Below, piece after piece: positions 48,661 through 60,140 of a stretch of 64,000 nucleotides of DNA; position 1 is the stretch's first letter; each line of letters begins with the position of its first letter. Made by a program: the position numbers and the translations under genes. The stretch is taken from contig CAMPDV010000321.1 of assembly GCA_946699065.1 (NCBI GenBank), positions 124,001-188,000 on the forward strand, given 5' to 3'. Source of the DNA: Loxodes magnus (Eukaryota > Ciliophora > Karyorelictea > Loxodida > Loxodidae). The notes below the pieces were generated by a model. The model was not told where the DNA came from, did no database searches, and saw only the letters and a program-made list of their open reading frames with translations.

Positions 48661-50120
48661 AATTTTGTATTTATATTTGTAAGATAATTAAAATTAAAAT
48701 TTGCTTTCATTAAATTTATGCTTAATGATTTTTATATTGTAATTTTCTTTTTAGAGTTAAAAATTCAAATAGTAAAGACAAAAATTCAGGAATTTAAAAA
48801 TGATTGAAAAAAAAGTATAAATACTATTAAAAATATATAGATGAAACAAATAAAAATGAAATAAAATATAAGATTAAAAAATTTCAATATAAAAAATATT
48901 AAAAATAAATTTTAAGTGAAAAACTTTTAATTTAAACTAAAAAAAGTTTACTTTCAATTATAAAATTTTAACAAAATAATTGAAAGAAAAACAAAATAAA
49001 ATTAAATCTAAAATAAAAAGAAGATAAAATATTTTAAATCATAAAAATATTAAAATTGCTTTCGATCAGATTTTTATTTAATAAGAACATTTTTGAAAAA
49101 TTAATTGGCCTATTCATAAAAGAATTCAAAATAATTAAAAGTATTAAATAATAGTAGAAAAATACGTTTACAATAAAGTGAATTTTCATATATTTCTTCT
49201 CTGAAATTTTCATTAAATTATAAAAAACAAGGGTATATAGTTTTGTTATTTTTTCAATAAAATACTTAAAACTAAAGTTTTGAGATATTAAAATGCAAAA
49301 TAAGAATATTAAATCATTTGGAAATTATTCTAAAGTTATTTAATTAGATTTATGTATATATGTAACCATTAATCACAGTAAATAAGATTAAAAACCTTAA
49401 GAAAAAAATGAATTATTTGCAAAAACAAAATAGAATGATATGAAAGAAATAGATGACGGGCAGATGTATTTTAAATATTAAACTTTTCTATTCTCTTAAA
49501 CTATAGTTATTAAACAAAAATTAATTAGCGGCTTATATCTAATATTCTTACTTTTCCATCAATTAATAGGAACATTATACTTTACTAAGTACTTGTTAAG
49601 GAAAATCTAATTGTAAGCATTTATTACTCTTTTATTAAGCATTATTATTAAAAGAGACATAAAATATTATAAAGCTAGCATATATCTATCACAGTAAATA
49701 CTTATATATTCAATATAAGCATTTTAAATAAAATATAGCAAAGCTTATAAATGAGACATAGAGAATTAACAACTAAATTAGTTTCTGTCTAAACAATAAA
49801 AGGATATTAACTTCTATTTTTAAATTTATTGTCTGATAAATAAAAGAAACTTTGATAATCTGCTATTAATATAAAAAATAAAAACAATACTTAATATTAA
49901 CTTAATAACTAATTTAGGAATTTAAATAATATATAAATTTAGTATTCTTAGTAAAAGAATATTACTAGAATATACAAGTACTTAATCATAAAATATTATT
50001 ACTATTACTTAAAGTCAATAAATTAAAAGTAGAATATGTTTATTTAAACCATTATAAGATTAATAAGCAAAATTAAAAAATAACAAAGTTTAAACTAAAG
50101 TTATTATAAAAGCTTACTAA
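48661..50120. other. Intergenic, nothing recognised
   Basis: AT-rich spacer with poly-A/T runs. No supported gene, RNA or repeat. Confidence 0.45.
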
Positions 50121-50852
50121 ATGAAACCCCTAACATTTAGTATTCAAAGAAGAAAAAGTTTTAAGTATGTAACTTAATTAAAATAAATTGAAGAAAGTAA
50201 CACAAGAACAATAAATTAGGAATCAAATTAAAAAATAATCTAATTATTTGAAGAATGGATTGAAAAGCTAACAAAATTAATAAAAGATAGAAAGAAAATA
50301 GAAATATAACAATTAAAAATTTATTAAACTAATTATATCTCTTCTGACTACTTAAAAGTAGATTTAGCAGCTGTTTATTGGATAATAAATCCCAATAAAA
50401 CTAAATAAATGAAGACTCTATGGATATTAAGAAAGAGCAAAAGTTAGTTTACATTTATAATTAGAGACTTATATTAAGATGTTGATTCTGTAAAAGGTTA
50501 GTATACGTGGCAAAGCAGTGCCGATAAATAAAAAATTTCGATAATAGAAGAAAAAAGACTAGGGAACAAACAGTGTTAAATATCGCTCACGAGAAAATTA
50601 AATTTAAAGAAGAAAATTTCACTATGAAATAGAATTACATGAATCAAAAAGGAAAGAAAATTAGATATCAATGAAGAAAACGATAAAAAGAGTTACAAGT
50701 AGAATATTCTTAAAAAGAGCTAGAAGAGAACTGAGCTAAAAAGAAATAATAAAAAAATTTATCAACAATTTAGGAATCAACAAGATACATTTCATAAAAA
50801 ACTGATTAATAAAACTTTTATACTTAATTAATTAATAAAATTTAACCTCTGA
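50121..50852 (+). CDS. Unknown basic protein
   Basis: A single frame of 243 codons goes from the ATG at 50121 (MKPLTFSIQRRKSFKYVTQ) to the TGA at 50850-50852. It includes LFEEWIEKLTKLIKDRKKIE, YLKVDLAAVYWIINPNKTKQ, FIIRDLYQDVDSVKGQYTWQ and a highly charged Lys/Asn/Gln-rich C-terminal helix region. The central block is less biased than spacer sequence. No family was recognised. The last dozen codons run into the tail of a retroelement on the other strand (E5), so the original 3' end may have been displaced by that insertion. Confidence 0.45.
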
Positions 50853-51660
50853 TTTTATGTTAAAAAGCTGAGAGGAATCTGTCTACATTATTGTTAAAGG
50901 CAAAGTTCCTCTTGGAGTTGCCAGTTTCTTGAATATCTTTTCCCTGTAGAATTATCTATTCGAGTAATATATCTTGGTTAGTCTCTTCCATAATTCTCTT
51001 GATTTTTTCTTTGCACTTTTTGAACTCTAAACATTGTCTTATTAGGTGATTCGTCTACATACAGTAATAACATCTTTTGAGCACTCTTTTTTATCTTGAC
51101 TGTTGTTCTTTAGGATTTTTTTTACAGCAAGGACGGAAAGTATTGCGATAGGTTCCATGTTCATCTTGTCTAGCTGAATCTAAGGTTGAAGTTGGAGTTG
51201 AGGTTGGAAATTATCTGTCACTCCAGGAAACTCCACTTAGGATCCTTTCATCTTGGTGATCTCTTCTTTAAGTTAATAAATAACAGTTTACATTTATTGG
51301 AACTCTAATGGTTCTTGCGAGATTTGTTCAAGTCTCTCCCGCATTTGTATATTCTCAAACCGGAGAGTTCCCACTAGCTTACGTAGTTTTTCGACGACGT
51401 AAGGGACATCTCATTCTTCGTAGTCAACTTTGTAATAATCTTCCTCTTATGCTTGAAAGGTCTGATTTTTTAAGGTTATTAGGTTTGGTTAAGTTTCTAT
51501 TTCCTCAGGACTTTGTTTTAGGTTAATCCTGCTTCATAGTCGTGTTTCTAAGGCTTGTGCGGAGGAGTTACTTAATGAGTCCCACCGACTCTTGGGTTCT
51601 TTAACTCCTGGCATCTAGAAAGTATTTTCTTATTGCTACCATTTTTAACTGTATACTATT
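50830..51660 (-). mobile_element. Retroelement E5: ORF1 fragment with taat-type tail
   Basis: The unit holds an ORF1-type frame with a zinc knuckle and ends in a ttttattaattaattaag tail (minus strand) like that of the LINE at 39 kb. No endonuclease or polymerase is present between the knuckle and the tail. A possible 10-bp target duplication attaataaaa flanks it but overlaps the tail, so it is not secure. Confidence 0.5.
50870..51614 (-). CDS. ORF1-type protein with coiled coil and CCHC zinc knuckle (E5)
   Basis: The ATG at 51614 begins MPGVKEPKSRWDSLSNSSAQ. An acidic/aromatic stretch follows (DYYKVDYEEWDVPYVVEKLR), then a coiled coil (FENIQMRERLEQISQEPLEF, VIYQLKEEITKMKG). After one frame change near 51140 comes the basic segment PCCKKNPKEQQSRQKRVLKR, leading into the zinc knuckle CYYCMQTNHLIRQC (C-x2-C-x4-H-x4-C), then KKCKEKIKRIMEETNQDILL. 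The order of coil then knuckle is that of LINE ORF1 nucleic-acid chaperones. It is probably a dead copy, since the rest of the element is missing. Confidence 0.65.
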
Positions 51661-52290
51661 ATTAATAAAAGTTAACTAAAACTTTGATGATCCTATTAAA
51701 GGGGAAATCCGATAATTTATTATTATTATAATTGATTAAATATTATATTAAGAATTACTTTACAATTAATAGCAACAAGTTTGCTTTTGTAGAAATAAAA
51801 ATTAAATAAATAACATTTCCAAATCTTAAATAATACCAAATTAAAAAACATAAGAAAATAAAAAAGGAAAATTCTTTTACAAATAGATCAATTATAATAT
51901 TTATTCTAGCTAAAATTTTAATACATTTAGAAATAAGATTAAATAAATTGAAAATGATGAATATTATTTATTTATAAATATAAATAAAATAACTGTTTAA
52001 CTATACTTTATTACCTCAACATACATACAAAATTTAAATTATTCAAATATAACAATTTCTTAATTCCTTAAGAATAATAATCTTCCTTAACTTTACACTT
52101 TAATGATTCTTGACCTTTAATTTTTTAATTATTTTAAACTATAATAAATATTGATTAATTATAGATAAATTTAATAGATAACTATTATAAATTTTTAAAT
52201 TAACGTATGTTGCCTGGTGAACAAAAAATTAGCAATTTAACATTTTTTTTTAAAGTCTTGTAAAATGTATTAATAATGAGATTTTCTACT
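51661..52290. other. Spacer between retroelement units
   Basis: AT-rich sequence separating E5 from E4. Nothing recognised. Confidence 0.45.
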
Positions 52291-52294
52291 TTCT

Positions 52295-53285
52295 AAAAAT
52301 AATAATAATAATAGATGAAGTAAAAGTTAAGAAATATTTTTTCCGGTATTTCACCTCTTATCGATTAACATCTTTTCCTGCTAAAAGACAAGAGGATTTT
52401 GCTGGTACTTCAACCAGGAGGTAGGTCATCAAAATCAAGAGGATTAGGATCTTCATAGAATAAATTTCTCATTCAAACTTATGGTTATTGATTCTGTCTG
52501 GACGGCTTTTTTATAGAATCTCCCCTAAGGCGTGAAATATGTCTTATTGCTTTAATATCTTTACTTTCTTTCCCGTTTCTCTTGCTAGTAGAATCTAGTC
52601 CAATATTATTTCTACCTTCTTAGAAATTCCGGATAATTGAGATAGAAATACCCAGTTAAGCAATATGTGTAGCATTTCATTTTCTTCTTAGTCTGAGTCT
52701 TTTTGAGCTGGGGAGTTGAGTTTCAAATTTTTGGAGCGATGAGAGTTTTCCAGCTCCATTAGGTCTATTTCAATTATGGAAGTTTAAGGAGGAGATTCCT
52801 ACTTTGGCTTTGTTGCCATTTCATGTATCATATCCAGTTTTTTTTTGTTCGGAAATAGTTTGCTTGGCTGTCGCCAACTTTATCTTCAGAGTTGCAAGCT
52901 CATCTCGAAGTAACTGGATCTCCCGTTCAAATCGAAGCTCTATTCTTGACAGAATTTTGCATTTTTTTACCTAATAATTGCTTTTTCATATTTTTTTCCA
53001 CCTTGAGATTCTGCATCATCTCGGTTAACTCTATCACTACTATTAGCTAGACTTTCTCTTGTGATTGCGGGATCTAGAATTGACTAAACGATTTTTATTA
53101 TATTAGATTTTGTTTTTTTTGACTTTTCAGCGATCGGGGGAGTATCTTGCTAGGTGTAAGGGTGCTTATTGAAAGGTCTAAAGGTTTTTTGCTACTAGGG
53201 TTGGTTATAGCATGCTAGTCTCCTTCAATTTTCTTCTCCTCCTTAGGAAAATTTTTGTGTGTCATTCTTTATCCTTCCATTTTTT
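52295..53285 (-). mobile_element. Retroelement-like unit E4 with att-repeat tail
   Basis: A minus-strand coding unit starts at the ATG at 53280 and ends in a (att)n tail at 52297-52312, the same kind of tail as in E3. The contents do not include a recognisable endonuclease, reverse transcriptase or zinc knuckle. No clear target duplication. Confidence 0.45.
52340..53280 (-). CDS. E4-encoded protein of unknown function
   Basis: The frame begins MEGQRMTHKNFPKEEKKIEG. It continues with a Ser/Pro-rich part (LSISTLTPSKILPRSLKS) and a coiled coil (VVIELTEMMQNLKVEKNMKK). After a frame change near 52840 it reads IIEIDLMELENSHRSKNLKL, QKDSDQEENEMLHILLNWVF and KKVEIILDQILLARETGKKV. The C-terminal half looks like a compact helical domain. 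The arrangement, coil first and helical domain second, resembles the E7 protein in outline, though no sequence identity is obvious. It is probably an element-encoded ORF1-like protein. Confidence 0.45.
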
Positions 53286-53919
53286 CTATTCAAATAATGA
53301 TAATAATATTAATTTTAATTATATTTGCTAGGCTTAGTTTTTATCTTAAAAATTTAGGAAAATCTTTGTCTTATATTATTTTTCACTTTAATATGAATCT
53401 TTCAATATAATATAAATGCTTCTAATTATCAATAAGTTTTTTTAGTTATTATTAATAAATATTATAGATTGACTATTTAAAAAATGGAATTAATTTCCAA
53501 ATATTTCTACTAGAAAACTTTAAAATGATAAAATTACTTTTCAAATTGTCTTTAAGGTGTGTATTTTCTTATTCGTTTTTTGTAAAAAAGAATATTATTT
53601 CTGTAAAGAGAAACTAAACTTTATGGGATTTTGAACTATATTTTAATTTTTGCAATTTGGTAAAAAAGAAAATCAAAATTATTAAAACATTAATTGGTAT
53701 AATCTTCACTTTGATGCATTTTATTCTTAATTTTAAGATTAAAATTTTTTTAATTATATTAAGTGTGAAGATCTTTTTTTAAGTTAATTTACACAAAAAT
53801 GAGAAATTAACATTCTTATTAGTCAAAATTTTAGAGATTAAAAAATTTATTGAAATGCTATTTATCTTCAACTGCTAATAAAAAGATATATTTAAAATAC
53901 CGTTCTAACTAAAATTTTT
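53286..53919. other. Spacer, nothing recognised
   Basis: AT-rich sequence between E4 and the target duplication of E3, with no supported feature. Confidence 0.45.
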
Positions 53920-54785
53920 ACTCAATGGTGAACTAATAATAATAATAATAATATACTTAAAGTTAGTAGAGTTTTGCATTCTCTGGAATTGCAACCAGTT
54001 TTTGCGGACAGTTTTTTTAACGTGGGTGTGATCCACGACCTTTTTATTAAGTGGAAGGTTACCACTGTAACCGTTCAAGTGGTCTTGCAAAAAGCTTTTA
54101 TTTGTAGATCCTGTTGGAGTTATTCATAGTTTATTGAGTTGTCTCCATGTTCTTTTCTGCTCTTATTCATTTATTTTCTTTCATTATCAACAGTTTTTTA
54201 AAATATGTTGATTTGATTTGCAACATCAACAAAGTTTGTATTATTGTCTTTATTTCGTTCTTTTTTATGATAATTTATTTTCTATATTTTCTAATCTTTT
54301 AATGAAACTTGTAGCAATCATTTCTTTTCTGGATTCAATTCTGTTTTTAATTCTATTGGTATTTTTTCTATTTCCATTTTTGTGTCGTATTTAAAATTTT
54401 ATTATGATTAAGTTCAGAGTTATTCTTCCGTTATTAATTTGCTACAAATAAGTTATCTTCTAAGTATTAGTAATTCGTTGTTCTAATCTTCTATGTTACT
54501 CATTAGTTCCCGTATTTTTTCGCCTAAGTTGTAAGTTGTTTCTTCATAATTTGAGATTACTTTTTACATTTGGTCTAATTAAATTTAAAGTTTTTGATTA
54601 GTTTCATTTTTAGGTTAACTTATCTCTATTTATCCTACCATAACTTTACCTTCTGAAGAAGAGCTTGACTCCTCCTATTGTTATTATTTTTTAAATTTCT
54701 TTTGCCGCTTTTCTCTTTAGGTTTCTAAGTTAATTTTTTGAGAGTCGAAGAGATTAATCCATTTTTTTTCACTCAATGGTGAACT
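53920..54785 (-). mobile_element. Retroelement E3: ORF1-only copy with 15-bp target-site duplication
   Basis: The 15-mer actcaatggtgaact occurs exactly at 53920-53934 and 54771-54785. Between the copies, on the minus strand, lies an ORF starting 9 bp inside the duplication, a short 3' region with inverted-repeat potential (GGTTACAGTGGTAACC) and an (att)n tail at 53935-53955 that abuts the duplication. The structure of duplication, ORF1, tail and duplication is diagnostic of target-primed retrotransposition of a short, polymerase-less element. The intact 15-bp duplication indicates a recent insertion. Confidence 0.85.
54100..54762 (-). CDS. ORF1-type protein with CCHC zinc knuckle (E3)
   Basis: The ATG at 54762 begins MDQSLRLSKNQLRNLKRKAA. 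A basic, Gln/Asn-rich region follows, with a helical part (FIKRLENIENKLSQKRTKQ), then the exact zinc knuckle CWCCKSNQHILKNC (C-x2-C-x4-H-x4-C) near 54220 and a short tail. It is an RNA-binding ORF1 protein without an accompanying ORF2. Since the element carries its own 3' end and tail, it is a natural half-LINE, comparable in plan to mammalian HAL1, that depends on reverse transcriptase from elsewhere. Confidence 0.65.
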
Positions 54786-54789
54786 TTAA

Positions 54790-55670
54790 AAAGTTTCTTC
54801 ATTCTTATACTTCATAGAAAATTCCTTAATAATGAAGCTATATAAGAAATAAGTCATAAAGCTAAGAATTTGAAATATCTTTCTTCCAATTGCTGAATTA
54901 TTACTTACTCTAAGTTCGTTATTTAACTCCTTTATATTTGATTGAAAACTTTAAAAAGACATTTAGAAAATTATTTTTATTTTTAAACCTTTAATAAATT
55001 TAATATTTATTTAATAGTAACTAATATAATAAAGTTTCTATTAATTTGAAGCTGTAAAAATAAAAATGATCAACTATAAGTTTTCAATTTATATTTTTGT
55101 ATAATTTTAAAATAATTAAAAAATGCTTTTTATTATAAATATCAAAAAAACTTTTGATTATTTTGACATTTTTTAACCCTGCGTCCATAAATCTTTATTG
55201 CTTGAATTTTATTAAAAAAAATTTATCTTTTTTTCCAAAATTAAAGGGTTTGCCTAGTTATTTTTATAATTAATTTTCATTTGTATATATTCCTTTTTTT
55301 CTATTTTCTTTTTAGGCCATTACATTAAAGCTTTTTTCCTTATACTTTTTTCAAATTGCATTATTATTTTGATCACTTTTTTAATTATAATTTTTTAAGG
55401 ATAAAAACATACAGAGTTTTATGTATAGATTTTTCATCGAAAGCTCTAAATGAATTTTTTTAAAATTATTATAATTAATATTTTCTATTTGCTTTCATCC
55501 ATATATTTAACTTTGACTGTAAAATAATAAGTTATTCCTTTTACAGATTAACTATTTTGTCTATTTGTGCATTTCGATATTCGCTTTCCTTAAACTAGAT
55601 TTTAGATTGGTTAGTTTAATTTTATTGCTAGTTTAATTATTTATTTAAGTATCTTTTTAAGTTATAAATC
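54790..55670. other. AT-rich spacer or 3' end of LINE-2
   Basis: T-rich DNA between E3 and the last recognisable ORF2 codons of the minus-strand LINE. It may include that element's 3' UTR, but no tail or duplication was located. Confidence 0.4.
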
Positions 55671-55699
55671 TTGAGTCTGTTTCTTGTTGTTATATAAGT

Positions 55700-58600
55700 A
55701 ATTTTTTAAAATTTATTCTCATTTTTATATTGTCTATAAATTATTTCGGCTGTTTTCATAACTTATATTCTCTATATTGTTTCCTTGAAAAATTTTATTT
55801 TTATTTTTTTTTAGATTTCTTTAGTATAATTGTTTATGTTAAGATCTTTTATTTATTCATTGTCTATTTCATAGTATTTTTCAATTTTTTTAATGCTTTT
55901 TTTATATTTTGAGTTCTATTTTTAACTCTGTTTGAAAAGTTATTAGAATTTTGTGTCTTATCTACTTTTTTCTTTTTCTTGATCATTTCTGAATTAATCT
56001 TATAACTTTTTGTAGAATTTTAAAAATCTTTATGCTGTTGAATCTTCAAATTTACATCAATTGAAATCTATATACTATATTTCTTTAAATGATGCTTGTG
56101 GAATTTTCAAGTATTTTCTTAGGATTTATCTTTGTGCTATTTAGATTTTATTTTTTCATTTTGTTATTCCTAATTGAATACTATATGGGATTAATTCCGA
56201 GCATTATTCTAATTTTGGCATTGTAAATAATCTGAATAAGTTCTTAAAGTTAATTGGCTATGTTTTGTTATAGTTTTTAAAGAATTAAGATTAGAATATA
56301 AATATCGATTATTAAAATTTCTTGAAGAGGTACTCAACCTGAACCTTTTCTTCATTAAGTTAATTTATTTGATATCCTAGGTATTAAATTTTCTATTTCT
56401 ATTAAATTTTTTTTCCTAATAGAAAAAGTTCAATCTCTTTGTTCGTTGTGTTTCTATTCTTAAGTATTTATATAAATTCGCATTTCTCCGTGTTAATATT
56501 AAGTCTTATTAATTTAAAAATGTTTTCAGTTTCGTTTAGTAAGATTTACATATTTTTTTGATTATTTGATATTAGTATTAAATCATCTGCTCAAGCAAGT
56601 TTAGCATGATAAATTTTTTGAATTTTATGCCCTAGTTTTTCATATTTTTCTAAATACCTTAATACTATATCATAGTATATTATTGCTAATATTGGTCCAC
56701 TTGAGCTGCCTTGTAAGACTCCATTTACTTACCGAATTTTTCTAGTTATTTCTTCATCAAGATAGAAGTTAATTTATACTTTTTAATATGTATCTTTTAT
56801 TATATTAATTATATTTTACGAAATGTTTAATCTTTTCATCTGGTCAAATAAAAATCTGCGATTTATTGTGTCAAACATTTTTTCTACATCAATTAACGTG
56901 ATTAATAAGTCTTCATTATAATTTTCTTTTTTCTTTTTATTTTTATAGTTTTCTATGATTTATTTTAATTATCATATATTATTAGCAGTTTGCATCTTTT
57001 TTATAAATCCTTTTTAATCTTTGTTTAATATATCTTAATCTGATATTTCTTAGTATAATTGGTTAGTTACTAATTTAACAAATATTTTTTAAATTACGTT
57101 TATGAGTGCTATCGGTCTGTAATTTTTTCAATTTTATTTGTTTCCTTTTTTGTGAAGCATTATTATTTTAACTTTGTTCATATTTTTAGGGATTTTTTAT
57201 TGCTTCTAGCAATTTAGAAAAATTTGCATAGTATTTATCATAGTTCGTGTGATGCGTTTTTTATTAGTTCATTTGATATTGAATCAAATCCTTGAGCCTT
57301 ATTGTTAGGTAAAATCTTATTACATCTCATACTTACTAGTATAGAATATTTTCTCATTTTTTATTTTTTTTTAATCTTTCTTTAATATTTGTTCCATAGA
57401 TTTTGTCAATTTCTTTATTAATTTTGTTATTTTAGTTTAGAGAAAGATTTTATTATTTATTAAATACATTTTTCTCCCAATTTTGAATGAAGTCTTCTTA
57501 TTACATTTTCGTCAGGTTCATTTTTGTTCCTTTTTTTGGGTTTAAAATCTTTTTGGTTTAATTGGCCATTTCTTGATTATTACCATTTAGGAATATTTAT
57601 TAGTTATTTTTATTTTGCTGTTGTTATTCTTTTTACATTTTGCTGTACTTGTTTTTTTCTTTTAAATTTTTCTTTTTGAGTTTTAATATGAATCGTTATT
57701 TCTATTATATTAATTTATTTCTTACATATACATATTTCTAGCTATATTTTTCTCAGCATCTATTAATATTATTTTAAAGATTTTTTAGCCTCTTGTTGTC
57801 TTTTAATTCCTATACTATTGAATGCTGATATATGAATTAGATTTATAATAAAGTCGTATTATTCTTCTAGATTTTTTTCATCTATTAATTAATTAAAAAT
57901 TCATATGTCCCTCTATATTCTTCTTTATAGGAATACTTTCAGATAACTTATTTTAATTTTTTCAATTTATAACTTATTTTAAATTATGTGAACTTGTCAT
58001 TTTTTTAGATTATTGCTTATCTAATTTAAGTTTATATTATGAGTAGAAAATGATCTGTTGTTAACTCCACTTCTTCTTAAACGTTAAATCTGAAGTTTTC
58101 TTATTGACTGTTTTTTTAATTAGTGAATATATAATCAATTATTTATCTTTGCTTTGCTTATTTAATTATATGAGTATTTTATCTTTCTTAGTTTATATCT
58201 ATCAAATCGAAAGTTCGCACAAATTGCTATAGAAGTTCATCTACGTATTTTATGCTTTTTATTTATTTAAGTGAGCATTAAAATCTCCACATATGATTAT
58301 TTTGTGATTTTTAAATTAGTCTAATAACTATCCTAGTTCTTAATAACAATTATATATTAGTTCCACTGATTGATTATAATTGGCTTATAGATATTTATAA
58401 CTATTAATTCATTTAGTTTGAAGGCTTGTATCCTGTTATAATTATGCTAGATTTGAATTTCTTCAACTTGACCTTCAATTAAAAAAAAAGCAAATAGTCC
58501 TTCTGTTTTTCCAGTTCCTTACAGGAAATATTATTTGAAATTTTTGTTTAATATTCCATATTCTTTAGTAGTTTATGTTTCTTGGAGCATTAGAATATGC

Positions 58601-58760
58601 AGGTTATTTTCTTAAATAAGATTATTTATTTCTAATTTTTTTTAAAGTATCCTCCATTTATATTTATGGATCCGATTCTGTATATTTTTTCGTATTCTTC
58701 TATATATTAGGAGTTAATTCCATTTCCTTCTCAATTTTCCAGTTGTTGTAAAAATAGGTG
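55700..58760 (-). CDS. LINE-2 ORF2: AP-like endonuclease and reverse transcriptase
   Basis: Endonuclease landmarks in order are RIGSININGGYF (Asn), ILMLQETQTTKEYG (Glu), ELIVINIYKPII (Tyr), KIIICGDFNAHLNK (Asp/Asn), IIDYIFTN (Asp) and LTTDHFLL (His). Reverse transcriptase landmarks are NNKAQGFDSISNELI, IIMLHKKGNKQNWKNYRPIA, LLITLIDVEKMFDTI, VNGVLQGSSSGPILAI and the catalytic KLAWADDLILIS. The catalytic box is thus W-A-D-D, with TGA coding the Trp, where Y/F-A-D-D is usual. The tail RKYLKIPQASFKEIQYIDFN is typical of LINE C-termini. The reverse transcriptase half reads as one frame; the endonuclease half needs several changes. Confidence 0.8.
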
Positions 58761-59689
58761 AAAATCTTTTAGTTAGTTAAAGTCTTGATATATTTAGCTA
58801 TATTATTTATCTTTAATTAAATTACATTTATTCAAACTTTATAGTTTTTTCTAATTCTCATAGTTTTATTATAAATATTACTAGTGGTGATGTGATTAAT
58901 TTGCTTGATTTCAGAGATTATTTTGTGGTTATCTTGCTCCACCTTTTAAACCTCTTGGTTTAATTCAGATTCAGTTTTTCTTTGGATATAATTTTACTTT
59001 TAATAGATTTTCTTCTTGTTTAAAACTTTTTTTAATTCATTTATATTATTCTAATTTTCTAGGTATTCTTTTTAGTATTTTTTAGTCTATGTTTAAGTCG
59101 AGAAATTTTTTATTTTTTTGTTTGTTAGATTAAATCAGCGCTTTTAACTATTTATTAATAATTAGTTTTTATCATCATTATTAATCTAAATTTTCTTTTT
59201 ATGTGTTTTTCTAGGCTTTGTTTTATAAACGCGTTAGATTTATTTAAATAGTGTGGCTAGAATTTTATTTAGTTTTAGTTTATATTTTTTATTATTTTAT
59301 ATCTTAAGTTAAAGTACTTTTAATAACCTTTTAGTCTTTCTTTTTTACGTTTATATCAGAATTATTCACATTTTGTTTCTAAATTTTCCAAATTTTCTGT
59401 TGCTTCTCTTTTCTTTTAATTATTTTCTTATGAAGATATTTAAAATGTTTTGTATTTGAGAAGAAATACAATGTCCCTAATATTATATTCATCAATTTAA
59501 GTAATTATATTTGCTTTTTTCTTAGTTATTAAATTATTTCTTATTGTTGTATATTTTAAGTTAAGTTGTTTTTATTCTTAGTAATTTTGTTTCTCTTCTA
59601 ATGATTTGCTCAAATTTCTCTGTAGTTAAATAATTTAGCTTTACTTATCTTCTATTATTTAAATTTTTTTATTTATTTATAGATTCCTA

Positions 59690-60134
59690 TTTGCGTATTC
59701 TTTAGTTATAAATTTGATGTCTACCTCTTTTTCTTCCAATTATTTTAAATATTGTTATCGGCTAGGTTAATGTGAAAAAATTGTTTATTAGTGCATTTCT
59801 TCATTAATTCTTTACTTTTGAAGAAAAGTACGTAAGTCCCTTTAAAATTAAACTTCGAATTGCATAGAACCTCCATTCTTTTGATATTTCCAAAGATTTT
59901 ATTGAATATTTCGTTTTCGATTAGTTTTTTAATTTGATATTAGTTTACCGGGTCATTTTCGAATTAAGTCAAAAGTTGATTTGTATAAATAATTGATTAA
60001 TAGTTAGTGGTTTATTCGTCTATAAATGTGATTAGTTAGGAGAGAGTTGTCCCTTCTTTCAGTTGACAATCAACTTTAATGGCTTAGCCAGGTAGGTTGT
60101 TGTCAACTGAATTCTAGGAAATTTAATAATCCAT
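59690..60134 (-). CDS. LINE-2 ORF1 (RRM-like)
   Basis: The ATG at 60134 begins MDYQISQNSVDNNLPGQAIK. It continues KEGTTLSQLITFIDEQTTN and ENEIFNKIFGNIKRMEVL, then CNSKFNFKGTYVLFFKSKEL, a strand-helix pattern resembling the RRM of LINE ORF1 proteins. The last part is basic (NNWKKKRQTS). No zinc knuckle was found downstream within the next few hundred bases. The end of the ORF is uncertain. Confidence 0.5.
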
Positions 60135-60140
60135 TTTTTT

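Larger units (their letters stand above)
55680..60140 (-). mobile_element. LINE-2 of the window: non-LTR retrotransposon, minus strand
   Basis: On the minus strand an ORF1 at 60134 is followed by an AP-type endonuclease (about 58700-57980) and a reverse transcriptase (about 57330-56500), then a C-terminal region to about 55700. It belongs to the same broad class as the LINE at 34-39 kb, but the two are strongly diverged. The reverse transcriptase frame is long and open, while the endonuclease needs several frame changes. A perfect short palindromic pair (agttgacaa-ttgtcaact) sits at its 5' end near 60061-60111. Confidence 0.8.

Noticed and set aside
46620-60140. LTR retrotransposons, suggested by CCHC knuckles
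   Set aside because: No terminal repeats, protease, RNase H or integrase were seen. The knuckles sit in ORF1 proteins beside AP-endonuclease/RT LINEs and the ends carry tails and a target duplication.
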